Source: Oscillospiraceae bacterium | GTDB lineage: Bacteria; Bacillota; Clostridia; Oscillospirales; Oscillospiraceae | Direction: 5' to 3' | Assembly (NCBI GenBank): GCA_910575695.1 | Contig: CAJTGJ010000027.1 | Location: forward strand, 1 to 57,628 | DNA length: 57,628 bases | In this document: positions 46,901 through 52,139 of the stretch, piece after piece | Layout: every line of letters begins with the position of its first letter | Numbering within the stretch: position 1 is the first letter of the stretch | Notes under the pieces: model-generated | Told to the model about the DNA's origin: nothing | Seen by the model: the letters and a program-made list of their open reading frames with translations, nothing else | The model's database searches: none | Made by a program: the position numbers and the translations under genes

Positions 46901-48482
46901 TATTGATGGTTACAGATGGGAGTTCTGTTTTCTCCACCGGCTCGCCGTCATAGTTCACGGTCACCGGACCCGCTGCATTCCATTCAAGCACTGGCTTTGT
47001 CAACTCAGCCTCGGTGAAGGTATAGTCCTTGGTGAAGGTCCCGTTATTCGTGCCCATCACCACGGTAACCGTGACTGTGACGTCGGTGTTTCCCACTTCA
47101 TCGGCATGGACGGAATACCCGACCGTATAATGGGTATCCTCGATCAACACAGTGTCGTCCTTGGCCGTGACAGTAACCGTGCCGTTCGCGGGCTTGACGC
47201 TCTCGTCATAAGCCAGCTCCTTCAGGCTGTCCTGATCCACCTCAATGGTGACCTCATTGCCGCAAAGGCCGCAGGTCCCCGTCCCGCTTGCGTCAAAAGT
47301 GAAGGTGCACTGCTCCGTTCCCGTTGCCTTACAGACCTGACAGGTCCAGGTGTGGGTGATGGAGCCGTCATTGGCCGTATAGGTTTTGTTGGCATGGTCG
47401 GTACACTGCCTGACCACCAGAGTTTTGGCAGTCCCTGCGTTCTCAGCCAAAATCGCGCTGCCGTTCTCGTCGTAGAACGCGCACCCCTGGGCCAGCAGGG
47501 CGGCAAAATCCCCCTCCGCCAGATTGATCGCGGCGGCGCCGCCGGTATATGTACCCGCGGCCAGCTCCACCCGCGCCCCGGCGGCGATATCCAGGGCATA
47601 GGTCTTCCCGGTGATGACCGTATTCTCCCCCGTGACGTTCAGGAAGCCGCCGGACTGGACTTCCACACCGGCGCCCTTTTGGGAGGTGACGATACCCAGC
47701 AGGTACAGCTCGCCTGTCCCGGTGACCCGTATGGCGCTGGCAGCCGTGGCGTTGGCGGCCGTATTGGTCAGAGTAAACCCGGCCGTATTGAGCAGAAAGG
47801 GGTACGATATCACACGAGGTTTTGTAATGCTATCATCCTTTGTCATCGTCTCCGAACTGACCGAGGAGGAGATAGCGGGGGGTTCGTCGACTATGCCCAC
47901 AGTCCCCAGCTCGTTGATCCGCTCCTGCAGGGCCTCACAGCGGGACAGATCCACCTGCCGCTGTTCCGCGGCGGTCAGCCCGTCATACAGGGCGCAGATC
48001 TCGTCGAGCTGGGCCTGCACCTGTTCCCGGGTGGACGCCGAAACGCTGGAGGGCAGACCGCCGATCAGCTCCTCAATGGGGCAGATCCGGCAGGCAAAGC
48101 CGCAGGCCGCGCCGGGGTCTGCCGGGGCATAGCCGCAGGCATCGTCATGCACGTGAGAGCAGGACAGCACCCGGGTGACACAGCCGCTGTCCTCTGTGCA
48201 AATATGCGTACACGCGTCCGGCTCATCCGTCCCGGGATCAGAACCGCATTCGGCTGTGTGAATATGAACACAGTTCGTTTCCTCTGAATAACACCCGTCG
48301 TCGTGGACGTGGGTGCATTCCTGCTTCGGGGACGGCTCCCGGTATCCGCACGCATCCGTATGCGCCGGATGATGCGGGCACAGCCCGCCGTCCGCCCCGC
48401 TGCCAGCCGCCCATGCCCACGTGGGGCACAGGTCCAGACACAGGGCAAGAGCGATCACAAAACTTAATACTCTGCGTTTCAT
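31950..48482 (-). CDS. giant SLH-anchored surface protein with MBG/YDG repeat array
   Basis: 5,510 residues in one uninterrupted frame. ATG at 48482 (GGAGG upstream), then a signal peptide (MKRRVLSFVIALALC..., cleavage after AWA, residue 25). Residues about 35-165 are Cys/His-rich with motifs such as CTHVHDDGCY, CVHIHTAEC and CSHVHDDACGY. A helical segment and a short parallel-beta-type stretch follow, then a CQVC...CGLCG pair. From about residue 590 to 5050 an array of Ig-like modules alternates: LxYxGxxQxLVTxG type (17 copies), YDGxxKxPxVTVKDG type (17), YGDxFxLxTxGGSG type (9) and YDG type (9, for example VTAADKDYDG). A Thr/Pro-rich linker and a conserved beta domain lead to three SLH-like repeats (about 5330-5510), which bind secondary cell-wall polymer. 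Likely a cell-surface adhesin or fibre; binding partner unknown. It has its own promoter. Confidence 0.93.
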   Translation of the reverse strand: MKRRVLSFVIALALCLDLCPTWAWAAGSGADGGLCPHHPAHTDACGYREPSPKQECTHVHDDGCYSEETNCVHIHTAECGSDPGTDEPDACTHICTEDSGCVTRVLSCSHVHDDACGYAPADPGAACGFACRICPIEELIGGLPSSVSASTREQVQAQLDEICALYDGLTAAEQRQVDLSRCEALQERINELGTVGIVDEPPAISSSVSSETMTKDDSITKPRVISYPFLLNTAGFTLTNTAANATAASAIRVTGTGELYLLGIVTSQKGAGVEVQSGGFLNVTGENTVITGKTYALDIAAGARVELAAGTYTGGAAAINLAEGDFAALLAQGCAFYDENGSAILAENAGTAKTLVVRQCTDHANKTYTANDGSITHTWTCQVCKATGTEQCTFTFDASGTGTCGLCGNEVTIEVDQDSLKELAYDESVKPANGTVTVTAKDDTVLIEDTHYTVGYSVHADEVGNTDVTVTVTVVMGTNNGTFTKDYTFTEAELTKPVLEWNAAGPVTVNYDGEPVEKTELPSVTINITNGGNLHQYLEYSYKVQGDTAYTDGLPTNAGTYNVVVSLPERPEVPELEAASSEPITLIINKISPIAVAPVAAKPTYNREAQELATSGTLCDPAVKDGAQILFATAENGPYSANIPTGINAGKNYTVWYKVDVPADCAGNYDPVGPTEITGVEILRKTITPIVTLSSYKYQYDGEWKTPEVTVKDGDDMFTLPDTEYAVEYVNNRNVSTEDKPAKVVVTDKPDGNYAITETEVKFQITSREQETLSITNKPGTVAYGDEFTLSTLGGSGNGNVTWEVVADSANDGSATINTTSGRVKITGAGTITVKATKSGKDPVTGVTNYNDAIAAWTFTADKKAVIATVTAEDKTYDGDNEATIHAVVEEGVLPGDEITIAGLEGAFSDENAGVDKKVTVDPSKVTITGKNSQHYEVSYSSLSVTATIHKAVAEITTPPVPATLTYDGTAQELIATGAEVNPNTVPVEYALSEDGPYSDDIPERTNAGNYTVWYRVQETQNYTGLPPEKVEVTIAKKPVNPVITLSGDGLSTDSASASPMQFYIYDGTAKTPDVKLTEADGTTIIPYTEYTVSYSNNTDVGTATVTVTAKDDGNYSFSDVSKNFRIDKKKAVVTTAPKMAGDPLTYTGRAQQLVTEGTGSGGTVFYALEAADGTKNFLPTIPTATNAGNYTVYYKVEGDSNHSDSDEGQVTVTIAPKTVKDPTIELLDENGDPLVSYTYDGSAKKPTVVVKDGSTVIGDDVTGENDEYNVIYTNNVDAGTATVNITDKTGGNYTVTGSATFVIVKANIVFNPAPKAAVITYDGKAHELVTPGTTSGGTVQYALNSPNTTFSDAIPQADKAGDYVVYYKVIGDKNHNDLAVQSVPVTIARKELTAITIELTPESFVYDGQTHLPQVTVKDGKTVLPEEEYTWKCTQSSAEVTAPTNQGTYTIEISDATGGNYDLQGVTANTKTFSIGKAAQAELVIDHSSARTTNYGDTFTLTTSGGSSASAVTWKVEKGPATIDNNGAVKITGVGEVTITATNPGDQNYESVSAQWSFTAAPKPVAASVTVADRAYDGTTDATVASAGIASADLVNSSDVVTIDETSITAEFDTASVGTGKTVTLDTSKVKVSGTDAAKYAISYPSTVTADITQATTSITTAPVKIDPLTYTGQPQKLVTAGKSNVGFIVYSLDGTDFSPEIPTGTDAGTYKVYYKVDGTADYTEVSVNAAAIRVTIDPKTVTPVIELDESSYLYDGTKHEPKITVKDGKTVIDEDQYTITWANDDTAITDDILTAAGSYTATITNVSGGNYLFSATATVEIVPASQAALNITGQPEHVCYGDKITTLSTSGGSGNGTLIWSIENADASAKSTIDPDTGELTVKDTGSITVKAERTVPNYGTVSDTWTFTVEPKPVTAVVTVAAKDYDGTTTIDDGDITATVSASDLVDPSDTFTISGLTGAYTNANAGKDKTVTLDASKASTTADTDKYFVNYPATAKADINRRTVTVTIELSGNDLDTDNTTTPPTYSYEYDGTEKTPTVTVTGTDAGGYTATLAASDYTFAYANNKNVGTASVTVECAEGGNYTFTSQSVTFEIKSTAAKLTSTPQAKRLTYDGTLQDLVTVGTATGGTVVYFLMPADPDAPNDPDDPNSYSETIPQGEGAGTYTVYYMVKGDDNHENTGPGYVSVTIAPKEITPAITLDTSSYVYSGSECKPDVTVEDGTDTIPASEYTVSYRDNINAGTATVIVSNKNGGNYIVNGTAEFTITKAAPTVTDPTANTGLQYTGELQELVTAGVTSHGTVVYSVNGGNYSAAIPAASAVGTYTIAYKVLGDDNHSDTAPATLNVSIAKNTVNTPTISLSADTFKYNGSQQKPTIIVYDDSGAVIPEREYVVTITGVKSNNMVDVDTYTVMITTPSTSNYEITTSNTRTFKIVPADQETISITGTQAKVSYGDTIQLGTTGGTGSGTVTWEVTGGTDSDITAGGLLTVKDVGGPITVKATRSMGSNYGDVSATWEFSAGKKQVTAVVTAADRNYIAGDTTATVTATVPNSELVSGDSISINGLTGTFDDANAGTNKKVTINSSSASVSGTNAGKYDITYPATTTASILAAAATVESGDEPKAVPSLTYDASQSQELVTAGTATGGTMVYSLDGTNFTPAIPKAKDAGDYTVYFKAKGDGNHTDSDVDTVLVTIGKQPVTPQIELNPPTAPYDGKVKRPEVTVLDNANNVIPASEYKATYVNDNGENWTDQGTYTVKVENITGGNYVVDTKTETFTINATAQNPLEIVNKPGLVYYGDTFTLSAVGGSGSAAVTWSSSDENIAHVDANGLVTIKGTGSATITAEKAGGTNYDTVQATYPLNALKKPITAIVTAEDRVYASGNTTATIHVTWKDGDLVGEDSLDTSRIEGTFADDSVGTNKTVTISGMVVDNATAQKYDITIPATTTASILKADAAAPNVTAVPNLEYNGSAQTLVTGGNAGTTLYSDSRDGVYSANVPTGTNAGTYTVWYKAKGDADHNDSEPQSVTVTISRKTLTVDGTNATLSGSDLQTDANGTYYYEYDGTEKKPSVIIKDGGATVPASEYTVSYSDNKNVGIAATVTITSNEGGNYDVSGSVTFEIRKGAATLTGSPQAKDLTYTGQKQELVTVGTASGGHIEYSLDKDDADSYSQDIPKETNAGTYTVYYKVVGDSNHADSATTGSVTVTIKPKEIVSPKVTVNGTYTYNGNAQEPTGNSVEVVDGTTPIPSSEYTLSYRDNTDAGTATVVITNANGGNYIVNGTGTFTIGKAELAAADITAPEGIENLPYNGTAQALVKAGNATGGTMVYSLSKAGDYSPAIPTAKDVKAYTVWYKVLGDANHKDTEAKSVTASIVVNNVSKPTIQVEPAAVKYTGEKQEPTITVKDDNGLVIDGSEYTVAYTNAAGTAVTDLTNVGKYTVTITGVSDGNYTFDTTDGKNTATFEILAADQEALTITGTRERVYYGDTIQLDTTGGNGTVTWKVNDGSTVASIDAAGLLKITGVGSVTVTATSTAPGYTPQTATWRLYADPKPVTAVVTAQSKDYDTTKTATVTAALQASDLVGSDVIKITLSGEFEDPNAGTDKKVKVDSTSPDFTDSTGNYGNYNITYPATTTASILKANIDTTKDVTAPTAADAADLVYTGNPLALVKAGAVTGGTMEYSTDGINFSASLPTGTNAGDYDVWYRVKGDGNHNDTTGTKLDDKVIITKQTVTSPTIEFTPSGASYDGQEHKPTVTVKDANGRIIPDTEYTVDYGASDWKTAKNHTVTITGNEGGNYDITTKSENFTILPMGQSPLSILNQPGRVQYGDTFTLSATGGSGTGAVTWQSDSPTIATVDANSGLVTVVGCGRVEITATKAADGNYGAATATWTFSAEKKAVTPIVTADDKVYDTTTNATIHVTWKDGDLVGNDTISANHLTAAFASADVGTNKVVNITGTLSHSNYVITLPTVRASITPKTASVTGVTAILNLVYDRTAKALVNEGTATGGTVVYSLDGVNYTPNVPTGTNAGAYTVWYKVEADTSGNYKDSTPARVVVNIAQKTVNPTIELDPDTFEYDGTAKKPDVTVKDGSNIIPASEYTVSYSNNTAVGTAAKVTIDDAPGGNYMVSGTKTFTITAGAAKLTGAPQAKNLTYNGNPQELVTDGTAVNGEVVYSLTGNGSDYTSTIPTGTNAGTYSVYYKVEGANGAADTAARTIYVTIQPKPVNNPEILLDLEEDTVPYTGAAHKPEVLAVVDGNKPIPSTEYTVTYRNNTKVGTATVYVISKSSSNYSIYATTTFEIVKEAAKFTANPTGKALSYDGTAQELLNAGTVEGGTAFYSLDGVTYSGVIPTGTETKQYTVFAKVVGDSTHADSDPVTITAEIKANEPKAPTVVLTGGNSFSYTGGEIKPTVTVYDDSNKVIPATEYTVSYSNNTNVGKNAAVTVTGNGKNYSFTATAKFEIVNAGQPQLEITGKKDAVYYGDMLSLGTTGGSGSSVVTWTVEAGSDVVNGSDGHYKIIKSGMVTIKATKAASTGYEAVSDTWTFLASPKPVEAIVTAADKDYDGRRDATLSVAYDGLLSGDNISGSVTATGQFTDARVGAGKTVIVTLTVPTSVSEKYEISYPKTITASITQAPPEVTAPTVATNLTYNGAEQALLANEGSATGGNIMYSLDGGVTYSYTAPKAKDAGAYDVWYKVVASDTNYRDTAPAKAGTVTIEPNKGTPTASCSPDTLQYNGTAQTPDVIVLDDAGRPIPAEEYTVTVVDGPAIDPGTYHVSVTDKTGGNYEFSDTLTASFKIVPVSQNPLSITDKPASVHYGDKFVLSAIGGSGSGDIVWKIVESSIATIDKGVVTVTGTGRFTVEAYRAASGGYGQSNTDTVTFYADPKPITPVVTAADKRYDGKTDATLTAKFKDGDLVGDDEVTLTVDGSFETADVGTNKKVIITSPSTAGADVGKYKITWPESTTANISRVNAEWEQKPAGAENLAYTGDPLPLLTAGTTKGGIGKVEYSTSQYSGYSTEIPTGTNAGMYTVWYRVADDVNYQGLAAASIEVEIKKANPGINTHPTATGTAGQKLSEIRLEGGATTAPGTFAWKDGTIQPEAGTTKQTVIFTPNDTDNYEKVEFQIDVTVTDPSGTPSTPGSSTGTPSTPPVTPGGDPSTVQTTVQNGTASTVVSAAAGSKLVQEAVENQSDSIVIKPEITDSVTRNEVTLPASTVSQIKSQTSAALTVSAPIADVTIPNAGLDTLGSAGGSVSVATEQVEQAVVLTVTANGETVNSIPGGVTLTVPAEDAGPGTVAVLVHEDGTRETVQKSMVEDGKISIPLAGSGTVEIVDNSKAFDDVQPTAWEADAVAFASARELFSGTSETTFSPTQPMSRGMLATVLYRLEGSPDQDAPASYGDVSSDAWYADGVAWATENGIANGYGDGQFGPNNNVTREQFAVMLWNYAGRPSASGQTLDFTDADQASGYALEALCWAVENGILNGYGNGKLIPGGMATRAQAAQMLKNFMENT
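33330..46720 (-). repeat. nested array of nine supermodules inside the giant gene
   Basis: Each supermodule ends with a YGD module plus a YDG module. YDG anchor motifs lie near 45855, 43755, 42700, 40875, 39848, 37800, 36762, 34805 and 33797. Intervals are about 2100, 1055, 1825, 1027, 2048, 1038, 1957 and 1008 bp: strictly alternating long and short. Long intervals hold three (one of them two and a half) pairs of Ig-like modules, short ones hold a single pair. The combined long+short unit of about 2.85-3.15 kb therefore occurs four times. Copies are diverged in sequence, not identical. Confidence 0.85.
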
Positions 48483-48548
48483 GCTGTAACCTCCAAACAC
48501 ATGGGGAAGCTGTGCCCGGCACACAGAACCCCCAATATATCATCCTTT

Positions 48549-48577
48549 ATTTTACCACCGCCGCCGGAAAATGTCCA
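48549..48577 (-). promoter_or_regulatory. promoter of the giant surface protein gene
   Basis: Minus strand TGGACA (48572-48577), 17 bp, TAAAAT (48549-48554), leaving a leader of about 60 nt. Confidence 0.65.
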
Positions 48578-48612
48578 CCGTCGGAGCGACAATTTTTCCC
48601 CTGGAACCATAC

Positions 48613-48643
48613 AAAACCCCGCCGTCCCAAGGGGACGGCGGGG
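48613..48643 (-). terminator. purF terminator
   Basis: Minus strand perfect 12-bp stem CCCCGCCGTCCC / GGGACGGCGGGG (48632-48643 with 48617-48628), followed by TTTTG. It separates purF from the promoter of the giant gene. Confidence 0.88.
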
Positions 48644-48672
48644 CTGCCCCGAGCCGGGCCCGTCCAGGCCTG

Positions 48673-50055
48673 TCACAGGGGGATGGGGTATGTTCCGGTA
48701 AAGCATCCGCCGCAGAAGCCGCAGCAGGCGTCCGGCGCGATCTGCTCCAGCGCCTCCAGGCTCAGATAGCCCAGGCTGTCCGCCCCGATCAGCGCCCGGA
48801 TCTCCTCAACGGAATGCTGGCAGGCGATGAGGTGCTCCCGGTCCGGGATGTCGGTGCCGAAGTGGCAGGGGGCCACAAAGGGCGGCGCTGACACCCGCAT
48901 ATGGACCTCCTTCGCCCCCGCCTCCCGCAGGAGCTCCACGATCTGGCGGCAGGTGGTGCCACGGACGATGGAATCGTCGATCATCACCACCCGCCTGCCC
49001 TCCACCGCGGCCCGGAGGGGGCCCAGTTTGATACGCACCGCCTGCTCCCGGCTGAGCTGGCCGGGGGTGATAAAGGTCCGGCCGATGTAGCGGTTCTTTA
49101 CAAAGCCCTGCCCGAAGGGGATGCCGGACTGCTGGGCGTAGCCCATGGCGGCGTCGATGCCGGAATCCGGCACCCCCACCACCACGTCGGCCTCCACCGG
49201 GTGCTCCCGGGCCAGGATGCGCCCCGCCTCCACCCGGGCCTGATGCACCGATTGGCCGCAGATTACTGAATCGGGCCGGGCGAAATAGATGTACTCGAAG
49301 ATGCACAGGTGGGAGCTGGCATTGACGCAGTTCTCCCGGATGGAGCGCACATCGCCCTGCTCCACCACCACGATCTCACCGGGGTCCAGGTCCCGCTCGA
49401 ACCGCGCCCCCACCGCGTCCAGGGCGCAGGATTCAGACGCGAACACCACCGCGTCCCCCCGCCGGCCCATGCACAGCGGCCGGAAGCCCCAGGGGTCCCG
49501 TCCGGCGATGAGCTTCCGGGCGGACATGACGATCAGCGACCAGGCCCCCCGCAGGCCCTTCAGCGCCTGGCACACCGCCTCCTCCGCCGAGCCGCACCTC
49601 AGCCGCTCCTGGGCGATGGCGTAGGCTATGAGTTCGGAATCGGTGGTGGTCTGGAAAATGGCCCCCCGGTACTCGAACATGGTGCGCAGCTCATCGGTGT
49701 TCACCAGGTTGCCGTTGTGGGCCACGGACAGGGTGCCCTTTACGTATTTCAGGCTGAGGGGCTGGGCGTTCTCCCTCCGCCCGCCGCCGGTGGTGGCGTA
49801 GCGCACGTGGCCCACCGCCATGGTGCCCCCCAGCGTGTCCAACAGGTCCTCGGTGAACACGTCGCCCACCAATCCCACGTCCTTGTGGAAGGACAGCTCC
49901 CGGTCGTTGATAGCGGCGATGCCGCAGGCCTCCTGCCCCCGATGCTGGAGGGCGTACAGGCCGTAATAGGCCGTCCGGGCGCAGTCCCCCGCCGGATCGT
50001 AGATCCCGAATACGCCGCACTCCTCCCGGGGGTGCTCTGTGCAGATGTCCATCAT
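48673..50055 (-). CDS. purF: amidophosphoribosyltransferase
   Basis: 460 residues. First committed step of purine synthesis: PRPP + Gln to phosphoribosylamine. After a short propeptide (MMDICTEHPREE) the catalytic Cys13 starts the class II glutaminase domain (CGVFGIYD; ALQHRGQEACG; HVRYATTGG; AHNGNLVN). The PRTase domain has the PRPP loop RRVVMIDDSIVRGTTC. The C-terminal Cys residues (CCGFCGGCF) with upstream Cys fit the 4Fe-4S type found in Bacillus. Two adjacent ATGs (50055, 50052) follow AGAGGAAG. It stands alone, with no other pur genes in the window. Confidence 0.97.
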   Translation of the reverse strand: MMDICTEHPREECGVFGIYDPAGDCARTAYYGLYALQHRGQEACGIAAINDRELSFHKDVGLVGDVFTEDLLDTLGGTMAVGHVRYATTGGGRRENAQPLSLKYVKGTLSVAHNGNLVNTDELRTMFEYRGAIFQTTTDSELIAYAIAQERLRCGSAEEAVCQALKGLRGAWSLIVMSARKLIAGRDPWGFRPLCMGRRGDAVVFASESCALDAVGARFERDLDPGEIVVVEQGDVRSIRENCVNASSHLCIFEYIYFARPDSVICGQSVHQARVEAGRILAREHPVEADVVVGVPDSGIDAAMGYAQQSGIPFGQGFVKNRYIGRTFITPGQLSREQAVRIKLGPLRAAVEGRRVVMIDDSIVRGTTCRQIVELLREAGAKEVHMRVSAPPFVAPCHFGTDIPDREHLIACQHSVEEIRALIGADSLGYLSLEALEQIAPDACCGFCGGCFTGTYPIPL

Positions 50056-50115
50056 GGCACTTCCTCTCCCAGATGCGGACGGGACCCGCTCCAGGCCCCA
50101 TCGTCTGTATCCGTG

Positions 50116-50144
50116 ATTATACACGTTTTCCCGTTCCAGCGCAA
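50116..50144 (-). promoter_or_regulatory. purF promoter
   Basis: Minus strand TTGCGC (50139-50144), 17 bp, TATAAT (50116-50121). The leader is about 55 nt, too short for a purine riboswitch. Confidence 0.7.
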
Positions 50145-50349
50145 CGGCAATTCCGCACAAAACGCAGTATTCCCTTCGTCGAACGGCAATAAGGTGGTTT
50201 GCGTCAGGCCAAAGCCAGGAATAAGGCGCCGTTTTTGTAGCCTCAGCATCGCCGGCTTGCAAAACCAGGGGCATGGTGCCCCGCCGGCGCGCCGTCCGGG
50301 CGTCCGGGCGCATTGGATCGCAGACCCGGCTGTACTATAAAAAACGCTG
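50145..50349. other. gene-free stretch with a nested hairpin
   Basis: Between the purF promoter and the DUF4177 terminator. An outer stem CGCCGGC (50250-50256) / GCCGGCG (50283-50289) encloses an inner stem GGGGCA / TGCCCC (50268-50282). No open frame or known RNA was recognised. Confidence 0.5.
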
Positions 50350-50384
50350 AAAGGCGGCCCCTCCGATCCGGAAGGGCCGCCTTT
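50350..50384 (-). terminator. terminator of the NfeD-SPFH-DUF4177 operon
   Basis: Perfect 11-bp stem AAAGGCGGCCC (50350-50360) / GGGCCGCCTTT (50374-50384), 13-nt loop, 34 bp after the DUF4177 stop. It is T-rich at the plus-strand side too, so it may work both ways. Confidence 0.75.
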
Positions 50385-50418
50385 TATGTCCGATTCAATC
50401 CACCTGTTCCCCTCTTTG

Positions 50419-50604
50419 TCAAACTTCCCGCTCGAAGACCAGGTCGATCTGTCCAATCGCGCCGTAAGCCCCCAGGATGGCGGGGATCCAGCCGGCGTAC
50501 CTCCAGCCCTCGGCGGCATAGCGGTCGATAACCTCCTGGCGGTCCTTGAACTCGACGCTCATGGTCCCTGTTGCCTGGAGCCTGATATACTGGTACTCGT
50601 ACAT
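50419..50604 (-). CDS. DUF4177 small protein
   Basis: 61 residues: MYEYQYIRLQATGTMSVEF, then DRQEVIDRYAAEGWRYAGWI and GAIGQIDLVFEREV. This matches DUF4177: a small alpha-beta domain with the AAEGWRY signature. No function is assigned to the family. It starts 4 bp after the SPFH gene, so it is cotranscribed with it. Confidence 0.85.
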   Translation of the reverse strand: MYEYQYIRLQATGTMSVEFKDRQEVIDRYAAEGWRYAGWIPAILGAYGAIGQIDLVFEREV

Positions 50605-50608
50605 CGGG

Positions 50609-51595
50609 TCACTTCCTGGGCTGGTTGGGCTCCACGGTGTCGAACACGGACTTCGCGCTGGCGCACAGTCCCGCCAGCCCCTGGAGCTCGCTGGGGATGA
50701 TGATCTTGGTGGCCCGGCCGTCGGCGGCTTTCTGGAACGCCTCCAGCGCCTTGATCTTGATGACGCCCTCGCTGGGGTCGGCGATGTTGATGAGCTTGAT
50801 GGCGTCGGCGGTGGCCTGCTGGACCTTCAAAATGGCCTCGGCCTCGGCTTCCGCCTCCAGGATCTTCGCCTGCTTGGAGCCCTCGGCCTGCAAAATCGCG
50901 GCCTGCTTGGCGGCGTCGGCCCGGAGGATGGCGGACTGCTTCTCGCCCTCGGCCACCAGGATCTGGGACTGCTTCTGGCCCTCGGCCTGGAGGATGGCCT
51001 CACGGCGCTCGCGCTCCGCCCGCATCTGCTTCTCCATGGATTCCTGGATATCCCGGGGCGGCATGATGTTTTTCAGCTCCACCCGGTTGACCTTAATGCC
51101 CCAGGGGTCGGTGGCCTCGTCCAGGATGGCCCGCATCTGGGTGTTGATATGGTCCCGGCTGGTGAGGGACTGGTCCAGCTCCAGATCGCCGATGATGTTG
51201 CGCAGGGTGGTGGCGGTGAGGTTCTCAATGGCGGACAGGGGGTGCTCCACGCCGTAGGTGTACAGCTTGGGGTCGGTGATCTGGAAGTAGATCACGGTGT
51301 CGATCTGCATGGTCACGTTGTCCTTGGTGATCACGGGCTGGGGGTCGAAGTCCACCACCTGCTCCTTCAGGGACACGGTCTTTGCCGCCCGCTCGAGGAA
51401 CGGGATTTTGAAGTGCAGGCCCACGCCCCACACCGCGTGGAACGCGCCCAGCCGCTCGATGACCACGGCCTTGGACTGCTGGACCACCCGGATGTTGGAG
51501 GCCAGGATCGCCAGGATGATGACGACGATAATCAGCGGGATGATGAAGGTCAGAAGTGCCCCCATCTGAACTGCGGTCAGCGCCAATGTTTTCAT
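50609..51595 (-). CDS. SPFH/Band 7 (stomatin-like, QmcA-type) membrane protein
   Basis: 328 residues. One N-terminal membrane anchor (LTFIIPLIIVVIILAILAS), then the SPFH domain: VVQQSKAVVIERLGAFHAVW, GLHFKIPFLERAAKTVSLKE, YGVEHPLSAIENLTATTLRN, GIKVNRVELKNIMPPRDIQE. A long Ala/Glu/Gln-rich coiled coil follows (residues about 185-255, with repeated AEGxKQxxILxA units). Paraslipin-type proteins organise membrane microdomains and partner with NfeD proteins. The NfeD gene lies directly upstream, 67 bp away, in the same operon. Confidence 0.94.
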   Translation of the reverse strand: MKTLALTAVQMGALLTFIIPLIIVVIILAILASNIRVVQQSKAVVIERLGAFHAVWGVGLHFKIPFLERAAKTVSLKEQVVDFDPQPVITKDNVTMQIDTVIYFQITDPKLYTYGVEHPLSAIENLTATTLRNIIGDLELDQSLTSRDHINTQMRAILDEATDPWGIKVNRVELKNIMPPRDIQESMEKQMRAERERREAILQAEGQKQSQILVAEGEKQSAILRADAAKQAAILQAEGSKQAKILEAEAEAEAILKVQQATADAIKLINIADPSEGVIKIKALEAFQKAADGRATKIIIPSELQGLAGLCASAKSVFDTVEPNQPRK

Positions 51596-51662
51596 ATGTT
51601 TTCCTCCTTACTGATGCTGCATTTTTCTCTCACAAAAGAATCCCTTTTGAAAGCGAACCCAT

Positions 51663-52139
51663 TTACCAGGTCTCCGGCTTCGCGGCGGCTGCGGCCCGCT
51701 CCACAAACACCTTGACCCCCTCAATGCGGAGCACCTTCACCATGGTCCCGGCGGGGATGATGGAGCCGTCCTCGCTCCGGGCGGTCCAGGTGACGCCCCG
51801 GATGACCACGGCCCCCTTGCCGTGGATGTTGTCGATGTCCTCGGTGACCTGGGCCTCCTGGCCGATGGCCCGGTCGGCGTTGGTGGCCTCCACATGGCTG
51901 TTCAGGTGCCGCTTCGCCAGCGGACGCACCGCCAGCAGGCACAGCACGCTCACCGCCAGGAACAGGGTGAGCTGCACCCACAGCGGTCCGCCCAGCAGCG
52001 CGGCAATCAGGGCGGTAAGCGCTCCGGCGGCGAACCAGATGGAGGTCAGCCCCACGCTGACGGCTTCGCCGAGGGCGAAGATCAGCAGCAGCGCCAGCCA
52101 AACGATCTTCTGCATGGATTCCGCGTCAATAGGCGGCAT
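51663..52139 (-). CDS. NfeD-family membrane protein
   Basis: 158 residues. Short form without the ClpP-like protease domain. About three membrane helices (IVWLALLLIFALGEAVSVGL; IWFAAGALTALIAALLGGPL; VQLTLFLAVSVLCLLAV) are followed by the C-terminal OB-fold (GQEAQVTEDIDNIHGKGAVV, GTMVKVLRIEGVKVFVE). It is the expected partner of the downstream SPFH protein. The start at 52139 has GGAAGGAGTG upstream. Confidence 0.93.
   Translation of the reverse strand: MPPIDAESMQKIVWLALLLIFALGEAVSVGLTSIWFAAGALTALIAALLGGPLWVQLTLFLAVSVLCLLAVRPLAKRHLNSHVEATNADRAIGQEAQVTEDIDNIHGKGAVVIRGVTWTARSEDGSIIPAGTMVKVLRIEGVKVFVERAAAAAKPETW

Noticed and set aside
50056..50115. Purine riboswitch ahead of purF
   Set aside because: The leader after the promoter is only about 55 nt, too short for the aptamer plus an expression platform, and aptamer core sequences are absent.
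50315..50343. Plus-strand promoter-like TTGGAT-17-TATAAA upstream of the DUF4177 terminator
   Set aside because: It points into a strong hairpin within 10 bp and no gene follows on that strand; a chance match is more likely.
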